From NCBI GenBank assembly GCA_001899855.1, contig MKWR01000011.1:62001-126000 (forward strand): a stretch of 64,000 bases of DNA, given 5' to 3'. Position 1 is the first letter of the stretch. Each line of letters starts with the position of its first letter. The notes beneath the pieces are model-generated. The model was not told the DNA's origin, made no database searches, and saw only the letters and a program-made list of their open reading frames with translations. Source of the stretch: Lysobacterales bacterium 63-13 (GTDB taxonomy: Bacteria; Pseudomonadota; Gammaproteobacteria; Xanthomonadales; Rhodanobacteraceae). Shown here piece after piece: positions 26,048 to 34,985 of the stretch. Made by a program: the position numbers and the translations under genes.

Positions 26048-28009
26048 ATGTCGGAAATGCACGTTTCGGATTGGCGTCCGGCACCGCCGCGTTCGCCCTG
26101 GGGCCAATATCGGCACTTGATCCTGCTCTGGCTGCTGTTTCTCGCCACCTCGCTGGTCACGCGCATCGTGCTGGCGGCGCTCAGCCTGCAGGCCGGGCTC
26201 ATCACGCCGGCCAACCTGCCGCGTGCATTCGGTGCCGGGTTCCTGCTCGATGCGCTGGCCGGACTGTACCTGTGCCTGCCGATGGCCTTGTGGATCTGGT
26301 TGATGCCGGCGCGCTGGTATTGCTCGCGTATTGGCCGCGCCATCCTCTACTTCGGCTTTGCCGCGACCGCTTTCGGCCTGCTCTACCTGATTGCCGCCGA
26401 GTACTTCTTTTTCGATGAATTCAACGCGCGCTTCAACTACACGGCGGTCGAATACCTGATCTATCCGACCGAGGTGATCGGCAACATCCGCGATTCCTAC
26501 CCGGTCGATCAGGTGCTCACGCTGTGCGCGATTGGCGGCCTGCTCATTGCCTGGCTGCTGCGCCGGCGCATTGGTGTGGGCTTCGGCGATCCGTTGCGCT
26601 TCAGCCGCCGCAGCCTGGTCACCCTCGTCCTTGTCCTCATCGCCGTGCTTTCGACGCGCGCAATCAGCCTGGAATCGATGCAGAGCGCACAGGAAAACCG
26701 CATTGCCGATGAAGTGGCGGCGAACGGCGTCTATTCGTTCTTCAGTGCCTTGCGCAATGCGCGCATCGACTACGCGCGCTACTACGCGACCTTGCCCGAG
26801 GCCGAGGCGGTGGCGCGCGTGCGCCGGCTGCTGCAGCAATCCAACACGCGCTGGCTGGCCACGCCTGCCAATACGGGCAACCCGCTGGCGCGCGCGGTCG
26901 ACAATTCCGACCTTGGCGCGCCGCGCAAGCGCCACGTCATCATCCTGTTCCAGGAGTCGATGGGCGCCGAATTCGTTGGCAGCCTCGGCGGCAAGGGCTG
27001 GACGCCGAACATCGATCGCATTGCCGCGAGCAGCCTCAGCTTCACGCACATGTATGCAAGTGGCACGCGGACCGTGCGCGGCATGGAGGCGTTGACGACC
27101 TCGCTGGCACCGGTGCCACCGGAATCCGTGGTCAAGCGCAGCGGCAACGAGAATCTCTTCAACCTGGCGACGATCGTCCGCCAGCAAGGCTATTCGCCCA
27201 CCTTCATCTACGGCGGCTACGGCACCTTCGATGACATGAACTCCTACTATCGCGCGAATGGCTGGGGCGTGATCGATCGCACCGACATGCCGAAGCCGAA
27301 GTTCGCCACCATCTGGGGCATCGCCGACGAGGAGCTATTCGACAACGCGCTGGCGGAGTTCGACCAGCAGGTCGCCCGCGGTGAGCGCGTCTTCTCGCTG
27401 GTCATGAGCACTTCCAACCACAAACCCTACCTGTTTCCCGAAGGCATCCCGGGAATCAAGGCCAAGGGCGGCGGGCGCGAGGCCGGGGTGCGCTATTCCG
27501 ATTACGCGATTGGCCGGTTTTTTGACAAGTTGCAGGAGAAGCCCTGGTACAAGGACAGTCTGCTGGTCATAGCCGGCGACCACGGCGCGCGCGTCTACGG
27601 CCGTGCGCAGATCCCGGTATCCAACTACACCATTCCCTTCATCGTGCACGCGCCGGGGATGATCCCGGCACAGCGCATCGATATCCTCGCCAGCCAGGTC
27701 GACATTGGCCCGACCGTGCTCGGCCTGCTGCACCTGACCTATGAATCCTGGCTGCCGGGCCGCGACATCCTGCGCATGCAGCCGGGCGATGGTTACGCGA
27801 TCTTCAACCACAACCGCAACGTGGCCATGTTGCGCGATGGCGAGTTGGCCGTGCTGGGCTTCCGCAAGACCCTCGGCACCGAACGCTATGACGCGGCCAG
27901 TGACGAGTTGACCACCACGGCCAGCAACGGCGAACTGGAACGCGACACCCAGGCCTTGTTCCAGTTGTCCTGGCAACTGTTTGCCGACGGTCGCCAGCGC
28001 GCAAAATGA
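26048..28009 (+). CDS. LtaS-like sulfatase/phosphoglycerol transferase family membrane protein
   Basis: 653 aa. About five membrane segments occupy the first 210 residues. An alkaline-phosphatase-superfamily domain follows: HVIILFQESMGAEFVG (metal site), SGTRTVRGMEALTTS (likely catalytic Thr), SNHKPYLFP, and VIAGDHGARVYG (metal Asp-His). LtaS and related enzymes move phosphoglycerol or phosphoethanolamine to cell-surface polymers. In this Gram-negative setting osmoregulated glucans or lipid A are possible acceptors. It follows the two-component genes by 71 bases and overlaps the PAP2 gene. Confidence 0.88.
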   Translation: MSEMHVSDWRPAPPRSPWGQYRHLILLWLLFLATSLVTRIVLAALSLQAGLITPANLPRAFGAGFLLDALAGLYLCLPMALWIWLMPARWYCSRIGRAILYFGFAATAFGLLYLIAAEYFFFDEFNARFNYTAVEYLIYPTEVIGNIRDSYPVDQVLTLCAIGGLLIAWLLRRRIGVGFGDPLRFSRRSLVTLVLVLIAVLSTRAISLESMQSAQENRIADEVAANGVYSFFSALRNARIDYARYYATLPEAEAVARVRRLLQQSNTRWLATPANTGNPLARAVDNSDLGAPRKRHVIILFQESMGAEFVGSLGGKGWTPNIDRIAASSLSFTHMYASGTRTVRGMEALTTSLAPVPPESVVKRSGNENLFNLATIVRQQGYSPTFIYGGYGTFDDMNSYYRANGWGVIDRTDMPKPKFATIWGIADEELFDNALAEFDQQVARGERVFSLVMSTSNHKPYLFPEGIPGIKAKGGGREAGVRYSDYAIGRFFDKLQEKPWYKDSLLVIAGDHGARVYGRAQIPVSNYTIPFIVHAPGMIPAQRIDILASQVDIGPTVLGLLHLTYESWLPGRDILRMQPGDGYAIFNHNRNVAMLRDGELAVLGFRKTLGTERYDAASDELTTTASNGELERDTQALFQLSWQLFADGRQRAK

Positions 28010-28761
28010 GCGTCGCCGTGCCCGCGCCCGTGCAGCGGGCCGGACTGGCGCGTTACCTGCTGGTCGAGGTCATTGCGATCAGCGCCTTGTTTGCCGCCGC
28101 CGCGCTGTTCCTGCGCGCTTCCGGGTGGGACCTGCGCATCGAGGATCTGTTCTACGATCCGCGCCTGCAGGATTTCCGCCTGCGGCATTCGCCCTGGCTG
28201 GAATTGCTCGGCCACCAGTTGTTGCTGGTCGTGCCCATCGGCATTGGTTTCCTCGCTGGCATTGCCGCGCTTGCCGCTCCGCGCTTCGAGATCTTGCGTC
28301 CATGGCGCGGCGTGTTGTGGGCCGTGCTGGCGTCGATCTGCATCGGCCCCTTGCTGATCGGCATCCTCAAGCAGGTCACCGCCGCGCATTGTCCGTGGGA
28401 CATCGTGCGCTACGGCGGCTATGCCGACTACGTGCAGGACTGGTTCGCGCGTTCACGCGCCGACGCCGGTCGCTGCCTGCCCAACAGCCATGCCGGTGCC
28501 GGCTTCTCGCTGCTGGCCTTGTACTTTGCCGGCTGGGCCGCCGGTCACCGTGGCTGGCGCTGGTCGGGGCTTGCCATTGGTCTCCTTGCCGGCGTGCTTT
28601 TCGGCCTCGTGCGTACCGTGCAGGGCGCGCACTTCGCCAGTCATTCGCTGTGGTCGGCGGCCATCGACTGGCTGGTCGCCAGCCTCGTCTTCATGCCGCT
28701 GATCTGCACCGCGACGCGCAAGGAGCCACCCATTCCCCAGGCGACGGGCGCGGCGCGATGA
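28006..28761 (+). CDS. PAP2-family membrane phosphatase
   Basis: 251 aa, with about six membrane segments. KQVTAAHCPWDIVRYGG, RCLPNSHAGAGFSLLALYF (the PSGH-type motif as PNSH) and VRTVQGAHFASHSLWSA (R-x5-H-x3-type) are the three PAP2 motifs. Such enzymes remove phosphate from lipid pyrophosphates, undecaprenyl phosphates or lipid A. The ATG overlaps the LtaS-like stop, so the two probably act together on envelope lipids; the substrate is inferred. Confidence 0.88.
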   Translation: MSVAVPAPVQRAGLARYLLVEVIAISALFAAAALFLRASGWDLRIEDLFYDPRLQDFRLRHSPWLELLGHQLLLVVPIGIGFLAGIAALAAPRFEILRPWRGVLWAVLASICIGPLLIGILKQVTAAHCPWDIVRYGGYADYVQDWFARSRADAGRCLPNSHAGAGFSLLALYFAGWAAGHRGWRWSGLAIGLLAGVLFGLVRTVQGAHFASHSLWSAAIDWLVASLVFMPLICTATRKEPPIPQATGAAR

Positions 28762-28782
28762 GGGCCGCGGCGACGACCGTGC

Positions 28783-29712
28783 TCAGGCCTGCGGCGGATG
28801 CGCCAGGCCGAAATCGATGGCCGCGCAGACGGCAGCGGCTTGTGCCGCGTTGCATTGCCAGGGCGTCGCGCGCGGGCTGTCGGGGTAGACTTCGGTGGTT
28901 GTCGTGTACGCCGCGTTGGTGACGCCCGCGCACAGGCCGAGAGGCTTGAATGCGTAGCGAATGACGCCGGGCGAGTACACGGTCGAACCGATGACCTCGC
29001 CCTTGGCGTCGGCCGGCGCAATATGCGTGATCTTCGCCACCGCATCGATGATCGCCTGCTGGAATGCCGGCTGCGGCTTGTCTTCGTCATCGACCAGATA
29101 GAAGCCGTCGGGAATCTCGCCAGGCTCGAAGGCGACGCCGTCGCGCGCGGCCAGTGCCGGGCGGAATTCGGATTCGTCGCTGTCGGTGGTCTCGTGCAGG
29201 TCGATATGCACGAGGACGCGATCGACCCAGGGCGCCACCAGCTCCATCAGCGCGGCGGATTCCTGCGCCGGACTGTCGGCGCGGAACGAGCGGTTCGGAT
29301 CGATCGCCTCGCGGTTCCAGCGATGGATCATCTCGTAGGCCCAGGGACTCACGCAGGGCGCGACCAGCAGGTTGACCTTGCCGGCATAGTCGGCGGCGTG
29401 CTGGTCGAGGAACTGCAGGGCGCCATGCACGCCACTGGTTTCATAACCGTGCACGCCACCGCTGACGAGGATGATCGGCAGCGCGTCGTCCCAGGCATGG
29501 CTGCGCAGCGCCAGCAGCGGGTAGCGCTCGGGGTGATGATCGAGCTGCCCGTACTGCTCGACGTCAAAACGCGTGTGCAAGGCATCGATCACCGCCAGGA
29601 CCTCGTCGGCGTAACTGCGCTTGAGCGACTGCCGCGCCAGCCAGGCGGCTTTCTCGTTCGCGCCCCACGGCGTGCCGGGTGTGCCGATTGGATAAGGTGC
29701 CGGATGGGTCAT
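28783..29712 (-). CDS. M14-family metallocarboxypeptidase / succinylglutamate desuccinylase-like protein
   Basis: 309 aa. VSGGVHGYETSGVHGALQFL holds the first zinc ligands (His, Glu) and VHIDLHETTD the third His. DPNRSFR binds the substrate carboxylate, and TEVYPDSP has the likely catalytic Glu. No signal peptide is seen from the ATG at 29712 (MTHPAPYPIGTPGTPWG), so it is probably cytoplasmic. The exact substrate is unknown. It converges on the PAP2 gene; the track adds 38 unlikely residues upstream. Confidence 0.88.
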   Translation of the reverse strand: MTHPAPYPIGTPGTPWGANEKAAWLARQSLKRSYADEVLAVIDALHTRFDVEQYGQLDHHPERYPLLALRSHAWDDALPIILVSGGVHGYETSGVHGALQFLDQHAADYAGKVNLLVAPCVSPWAYEMIHRWNREAIDPNRSFRADSPAQESAALMELVAPWVDRVLVHIDLHETTDSDESEFRPALAARDGVAFEPGEIPDGFYLVDDEDKPQPAFQQAIIDAVAKITHIAPADAKGEVIGSTVYSPGVIRYAFKPLGLCAGVTNAAYTTTTEVYPDSPRATPWQCNAAQAAAVCAAIDFGLAHPPQA

Positions 29713-29898
29713 GGCGTCATGCACTCCGAGGGTCAGCGGAATCGAGCAGCGCACTTTATCATCCTGCGCACGATGCCCTGGCGCGCGCGCCGTCCTCTCC
29801 GGCAAACGGCGTGACCGGGTTCCCAATGCTCACTGCATGGGGCAAGGTAGCGGGCCTGGCCCGCACTGCGCGGGTCGCATGCACGCGGAGATTCCGAC

Positions 29899-30525
29899 AT
29901 GACAATGCCTGGCTTGCCCACGGCCGCACTGCTGGCACTGGCGACACTTCTTGGCGCATGTGCGCAGCCGGCTGCGACAGCGGACACCGCCGCGCCGATG
30001 ACTGCAGCGGATGCGCACGACGTGCAGCAGCAGTTCTTCAATGCCATCGCCCGTCGCTGCGGCGAGGCGTTCGGCGGACGCCTGGTTTCCACCGATGCCG
30101 CCGACGCGGACATGGCCGGCCAGGCCATGGTCATGCACATCAGCAAATGCACGGCTGACGAAATCCGCATCCCCTTCCATGTCGGCGACAACCGTTCACG
30201 TACCTGGGTGTTGAGTCGCACCGCGCAGGACCTGCGGCTGAAACATGATCATCGCCATGCAGATGGCAGCGAGGATGCGATCACCCAGTATGGCGGCGAC
30301 ACCGTCAACCCGGGCAGCGCGACGCGCCAGGAGTTTCCCGCCGACGCGCAGTCCATCGCCTTGTTCACCGCCAATGCCATGCAGGTGTCCAACGGCAATG
30401 TCTGGGCCGTGGAAGTGGACGACAAACGCTTTGCCTATGAACTTCGTCGCCAGGGCCGCTGGTTCCGCGTCGAATTCAACCTGACCCATGCGCTTGCGCC
30501 GCCGCCTGCGGCCTGGGGCGCGTGA
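29899..30525 (+). CDS. Hypothetical lipoprotein
   Basis: 208 aa. MTMPGLPTAALLALATLLGACAQ is a lipoprotein signal with lipobox LGAC. The mature protein (FFNAIARRCGEAFGGRLVSTD...MVMHISKCTADEIRIPFHVGDNRSRTWVLSRTAQDLRLKHDHRHADGSEDAITQYGGDT) has two conserved-looking Cys and a charged centre. It resembles uncharacterised secreted proteins of the order; no function is known to me. Its tail and the next gene on the opposite strand converge within 8 bases. Confidence 0.75.
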   Translation: MTMPGLPTAALLALATLLGACAQPAATADTAAPMTAADAHDVQQQFFNAIARRCGEAFGGRLVSTDAADADMAGQAMVMHISKCTADEIRIPFHVGDNRSRTWVLSRTAQDLRLKHDHRHADGSEDAITQYGGDTVNPGSATRQEFPADAQSIALFTANAMQVSNGNVWAVEVDDKRFAYELRRQGRWFRVEFNLTHALAPPPAAWGA

Positions 30526-30532
30526 AGCCTGC

Positions 30533-30907
30533 CTACAGCGAAAACGCCTCGGCGGGAACGCCCGGCACGCTGGCCGTGGATCTTTCCCGGCGCACGACAA
30601 AGGTGTTGGCAACCCGAGAGGATTTATTGATGGCCTTGCTGGCAATGCGCCGGTAGATGCTGCGCTTGCCCTGCACGTTGATCTGCATGTCACTGAGCAG
30701 GTAGTAGCTGCCGCCGGAAATCCGCCCCAGCATTTTTTCATCGATGCTGCCGCGTTCGACCGGCACCACCCAATCCGGCGCAGGTACGCGGCGAACCTCG
30801 TCGACGTCCGCCAGCGCCGGCGTCAGCGCCAGAAGCAGGAGCCAGGCAGCCAGATGCGAGAGGATTCGCCGTCGCTTGCCGCTGGAACGTTCCTGTTCAA
30901 CTGTCAC
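30533..30907 (-). pseudogene. Truncated DUF3857-type secreted protein (N-terminal fragment)
   Basis: 124 aa from GTG 30907, which has an excellent AAGGAGCC ribosome binding site. The signal peptide is KRRRILSHLAAWLLLLALTPALA. APDWVVPV...GGSYYLLSDMQINVQGKRSIYRRIASKAINKSSRVANT resembles the start of DUF3857 transglutaminase-like proteins, which are normally over 500 aa. Here the similarity ends and the frame closes after STASVPGVPAEAFSL. No continuation is found, so I read it as a broken copy; a short functional protein cannot be excluded. Confidence 0.55.
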
Positions 30908-31100
30908 GTTGGCTCCTTGCTCGGCTGCAAAGTCGATGTCGCACGTTTCCATTGGCGATGGTCACCGATCGGCGTCGACAGTTCCAGTGCGCAACGCGGA
31001 GGCCGCCGCGCAATGTGCGGGCGTCCAGTCCCGCCTTGCAGGGCAGGCCGGCGTGGCAGCGCCGGCGAGGCGTGCGCTGCCGATTGCGGTTTCGCGTGGT

Positions 31101-32573
31101 TCAGTCGTCGAAGCCGCTGCCGAAAATGCGATCGGGATTCACTTCGACGGCGCCAATGTCGCAGAGCGTCGCCAGGCCGCCATTGACCGGGCGCGGCAAG
31201 CCGCGTGCATCGACTGAAGGACAGCCGGAATTGATGCCGTTGTCGATCAGCACGCTGCCGACGGGGGGGTGCACGGTGGGTATCTTTCCGTAGGTCTGCG
31301 TTGCCGCGACGAGGCCAAAGGTATTGCCGGGGAACTGCAAGGTCAGCAGTTCGGTGCCGCCGTTGGCAAAGAAAAAGCAGCTGTCATCGCTGGTGAAGAC
31401 CTGGCCGCCGAGTTGCACATCGGCGCTGGCCGGGACGCAGCCCGGGCCCGCCAGCGGTTGCGCGAACACGGTATTGCGTACCTCGCTGATCGTCGCGCCA
31501 TTCTGCAGTTGCAGATGCGCTGCCGACCCGCCGAATGAACTCGAATTGCGCGCAAAGGTGCTGTTGCGCAACTGGATCGTCGTCGGCGGCGCACTGGTGC
31601 GCGTCAGCATGTAGATGGCACCGACAAAAAAACCGGTGTTTTCGAAAAATGTCGCATTGGTTGCCACCAGGCGCACGCTGTAGCCGGCAATGGCGCCGCC
31701 CTCGAAGGCCTCGTTCTGGCCAAAGTACACGCGATCGAGATTGACCAGGCTGGTCGTGCCCTGGCCAAAGACAGACAGCGCGCCGCCATCGCCGGCCTGT
31801 TGTGAGCCGGTCGACGGGCAGGTTGTCGCATTGTTGACAAACTGCACATCGGTCAGCGACGCACTGCCACCGACGGGCACATTGAGGGCAAGGGCACCGC
31901 CACTGCCGCCGCGACAGTTCGTGGCGCTGCTCGGGCTGGCGTCGGTGCGGTTGCCGATGAAGCGCGTCGACTCGATCAACACCGAGGCGCCGGATGAATT
32001 CACGGCACCGCCGGCATTGACCAGACCGACGATGCCACCGTCCGAAGAGGCATTGCCGGTGAAGCGGGTGCGGGTCAGGCGCAGGTTGCCATTGGTCCTG
32101 ATCGCGCCGCCGCCGGAGCCGGAGGCGCTGGGCCCCCAGCTGAAGCAGCTGTCAAACGTCGAATCGAAAACCTGCAGGCTGCCCGTGGTCTTGACATCGA
32201 CGCAGCCGCCGCCGTCGCCGTTGGAGCCGTTGCGCAAGTTCATGTGATCGAAGCGGATGCTCTGCGCGCTGCCGCCGGTGGCGAACTTCAGTATTGGCCA
32301 GCCCGCGCCATTGATGCGCAAATCGGGACTGGCGCTGCCATCGAGGACGATCGATTGGCCCACCAGGGCGGGCAACGGCGAGGTGATGACGATGTCGACG
32401 CTGCCGGGGATCTCGAAGCGGATCGTCTGCACGCCATTGCTCGGCTGCATCTGGGTGATGGCCGCGCGCAAGGTGCCGGCGCCGCCGTCTCCCAGGGTGT
32501 TGACGATGAAGGTGTTGTCGGCGGGGCACGGCAGCGCCGCAAGCAGTCCGGTCAGCAGCAGGAAACGACGCAT
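31101..32573 (-). CDS. Secreted parallel beta-helix repeat protein
   Basis: 490 aa. The signal peptide MRRFLLLTGLLAALPCPA is followed by FIVNTLGDGGAGTLRAAITQ, typical of polymorphic outer membrane protein/CSLREA-type beta-helix proteins. Repeated short strands such as STFDSCFSWG, TRFTGNASSDGG and TNATFFENTG follow. The end ASGVDARGLPRP-like region (GCPSVDARGLPRPVNGG..CDIGAVEVN) and the tail DRIFGSGFDD are typical of surface proteins in this order. Adhesion or polysaccharide binding is likely but unproven. The start is the ATG at the signal peptide; the track ORF extends 225 residues upstream in antisense of the next gene and is rejected. Confidence 0.85.
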   Translation of the reverse strand: MRRFLLLTGLLAALPCPADNTFIVNTLGDGGAGTLRAAITQMQPSNGVQTIRFEIPGSVDIVITSPLPALVGQSIVLDGSASPDLRINGAGWPILKFATGGSAQSIRFDHMNLRNGSNGDGGGCVDVKTTGSLQVFDSTFDSCFSWGPSASGSGGGAIRTNGNLRLTRTRFTGNASSDGGIVGLVNAGGAVNSSGASVLIESTRFIGNRTDASPSSATNCRGGSGGALALNVPVGGSASLTDVQFVNNATTCPSTGSQQAGDGGALSVFGQGTTSLVNLDRVYFGQNEAFEGGAIAGYSVRLVATNATFFENTGFFVGAIYMLTRTSAPPTTIQLRNSTFARNSSSFGGSAAHLQLQNGATISEVRNTVFAQPLAGPGCVPASADVQLGGQVFTSDDSCFFFANGGTELLTLQFPGNTFGLVAATQTYGKIPTVHPPVGSVLIDNGINSGCPSVDARGLPRPVNGGLATLCDIGAVEVNPDRIFGSGFDD

Positions 32574-32844
32574 GGCTAAACCCCGCGGATTGAAGTTGCC
32601 ACTTCTACGCAAGTCGGCAGACGATACCCCAAAGGCGGCCCGGAAGCGCGTGGTTGCGGGCATGTTGCAGCGCGTCTTGCTGATCCATACGCCGGCGTAC
32701 AGACTTCGCGCCGATCCGCTCATCGAGGGAGGACTGCGCGACCGCTGGGGAGAAGCGGCACGCGGTGCGATGGCGGCATCAGCTCGGCCTTCCTGAGCAA
32801 GGCCAAACCCGCTTGTCCACCATGCTTTCCTGGGAGGGAATGCT
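32574..32844. other. Divergent promoter region between two secreted-protein genes
   Basis: 271 bases between the beta-helix and hydrolase genes. No gene is visible; it must hold promoters for both. No clear -10/-35 pair stood out. Confidence 0.5.
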
Positions 32845-34788
32845 GTGAATCGAACCCAACTTGCGTCATCCCTGATTGCGCTGCTTGTTTCCCTGCCACT
32901 GCTGGCTGCGGAAGAGCAGGCCGACGTGGCCGCCTTCGCCAAGCAACTGTCCGGCCCTGCCGCCGAGATCGCGAGCATGCGCGCGCCCTCGCCAATCGAT
33001 GCCACGATCCATTCGCGCAGCGCCCTGTTGCCCGTGCATTTCAGCGACAACGGTTCCGCCGAGCTGAGTTGGCAAGGCACCTTGCCGGTGGAGAACGGCA
33101 CGCTGCGCTTTGTCGTCTTCGAGCCGGCCGACAGCAACTGGCAGGTGGAACTGGTCAACGCCAGTGGGCGCGCCGTCTCGGCGGCATCCCGGGCCAGCCG
33201 CGTCATCGATACCGATTTCGGCATCGAACAGGCCCGCGTTCCGGCCATGCGCTACGACTTCGACACGCTCGACGGCGACAACTGGACGCTGCGCTTGCGC
33301 GCGCCGGCCAACGCCAAGGACGGCTTTGTCCTCATCGAGGGCGACGAAGCCACCGAGCTGGCCTCGTGGCAGACCCACGCGCGGCAACTGGTCGGCCAGC
33401 GCCTTGGCCTCACCGCGCTGCTGACCACTTCCCTTGATGACAACGTGCACGTCGGCAAGCGTGCCGGCCGCATCAGCCAGGCGAGCATCCGCGTCACCGC
33501 GCCGGATCATTCCGTTGCCAGCTATCCAATGTTCGATGATGGACGCCACAACGACGGCGTGGCCGGCGATGGCCTGTTTGCCGGTGATTTCCCGGCCAGC
33601 ATGAGCGGCAATTACGTGGCCCAGGTCGAGGCGCGCGGCGTCAATGAGCGCGGCAAGGCCTTCGTGCGCACCGCCGAGCATCTGCTGCCGGTGGTCGATG
33701 CCAGCCTTGCCCTGGGCGCAACGCGCGCGGTCGCCGTCGCTGGCGACACGGATCGCCTGTCCATCCGCGTGCCGGTCAGCGCACGCAATCCGGGCCAGCA
33801 CTATCGCGCGATCGGCGAGGTGTGGGGCGCTAATGCGCAGGGCAAGCCGACCGCGGTCGCCTGGCTTGGCGGCATGGTCACGCCGGTCGACGGCGTGCTG
33901 TCTCTGGGCTTCGATGAGCGCTGGTTCGTGCTGGCAGGCACCAAGGGCCCGTACGAGCTGCGCAACCTGCGCATCGAGGATGCCGACAACTTCATCACCG
34001 TGGCCTCGGCGGGACGCATGGCGCTCGATGTTCCCGCACTGCGCACGCGTGCCCGGGCATCCGAGATCGTCATCGACGAACGCATGACCATGGGGCCGCG
34101 TCCGGCCGAGGGGCACAGCACGCAAGGCGTCGGCACGCGTCTGCTGCTCGTCCATGGCTATTGCTCGGGCGGGGTCTGGCCGGCTTCGCAGTTCGCCACC
34201 TCATCGACCTTTCTGGACGTCAACCAGAACCGCAGCAACGACCAGTTCGCCCAGCGCATCCGCACCTTCGGTTCCACCTGGAACTCGTTCGGCACGGTCG
34301 CGCACAGCCAGGGCGGCATGGCCTCGCTGCACCTCTACGCCTACTACTGGAGCGGCCTCGACAACGCCACCGGCAATCGCCTGATGCAATCGGTCGGCAC
34401 GCCGTACAAGGGCACCAACCTGGCCGGCATCCTCGCCACCCTCGGCAACTGGTTCGGCGTGGCTTGCGGCTCCAACAGCAACCTGACCTACAGCGGCGCA
34501 TCGGCATGGCTGGCCGGCATCCCGACCGCATCGCGCGGCAAAGTAAATTACTACACGACCTCGTTCAAGCTGACCAACTGGTACACCAACGACTACTGCC
34601 AGTTCGCCACCGATCTCGTCCTCAGTGATCCGGAAGACGGCACCACCGAGCAGGTCAACGGCCAGCTTTCCGGCGGCATCAATCGCGGCCATGTCACCGG
34701 CCAATGCCACACCAGCGGCATGCGTGATCCGGCGCAATACCTCAACACCACCCGCAACTCGACGATGAACAGCAACGCCGCACGTTGA
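32845..34788 (+). CDS. Secreted alpha/beta-hydrolase with choice-of-anchor X-type domain
   Basis: 647 aa. The start is GTG with GGAGGG upstream; the ATG just before it is followed by a stop. A signal peptide (about 1-22) leads to an Ig-like region with MFDDGRHNDGVAGDGLFAGDFP, the anchor X-type motif. The C-terminal 230 residues are lipase-like: LLLVHGYCSGGVWP (oxyanion), VAHSQGGMASLHLYAYYW (nucleophile Ser in AHSQG), PYKGTNLAG, and a late His in INRGHVTGQCH. Similar Xanthomonas proteins are annotated conditioned medium factor. Substrate unknown. Confidence 0.8.
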   Translation: MNRTQLASSLIALLVSLPLLAAEEQADVAAFAKQLSGPAAEIASMRAPSPIDATIHSRSALLPVHFSDNGSAELSWQGTLPVENGTLRFVVFEPADSNWQVELVNASGRAVSAASRASRVIDTDFGIEQARVPAMRYDFDTLDGDNWTLRLRAPANAKDGFVLIEGDEATELASWQTHARQLVGQRLGLTALLTTSLDDNVHVGKRAGRISQASIRVTAPDHSVASYPMFDDGRHNDGVAGDGLFAGDFPASMSGNYVAQVEARGVNERGKAFVRTAEHLLPVVDASLALGATRAVAVAGDTDRLSIRVPVSARNPGQHYRAIGEVWGANAQGKPTAVAWLGGMVTPVDGVLSLGFDERWFVLAGTKGPYELRNLRIEDADNFITVASAGRMALDVPALRTRARASEIVIDERMTMGPRPAEGHSTQGVGTRLLLVHGYCSGGVWPASQFATSSTFLDVNQNRSNDQFAQRIRTFGSTWNSFGTVAHSQGGMASLHLYAYYWSGLDNATGNRLMQSVGTPYKGTNLAGILATLGNWFGVACGSNSNLTYSGASAWLAGIPTASRGKVNYYTTSFKLTNWYTNDYCQFATDLVLSDPEDGTTEQVNGQLSGGINRGHVTGQCHTSGMRDPAQYLNTTRNSTMNSNAAR

Positions 34789-34797
34789 GTTCGAACC

Positions 34798-34827
34798 TTC
34801 GAGGCGCGACGCCTGTCGCGCCTCGAA
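34798..34827 (+). terminator. Hairpin after the hydrolase gene
   Basis: TTCGAGGCGCGAC and GTCGCGCCTCGAA form a 13-bp stem with a GCCT loop, ten bases after the stop. There is no clear U-run, so termination strength is uncertain. Confidence 0.65.
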
Positions 34828-34985
34828 CTTCGCCAAGTTCCGAGCTGCGGGATGCCGGCGATGCCCGGCACTTGCCGAAATCTGCAATCTGCCCTCGATT
34901 GGAATGGACGCCAGTCCCCGTTTCGCGATAATGCGGAGCGACCCCGCGCGCAATGCTGCGGTGCTGCAAATTCCGGGGAAGGGAA

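Noticed and set aside
24276-26084. 602-aa minus-strand ORF opposite the histidine kinase
   Set aside because: Antisense shadow; the kinase motifs on the plus strand are complete.
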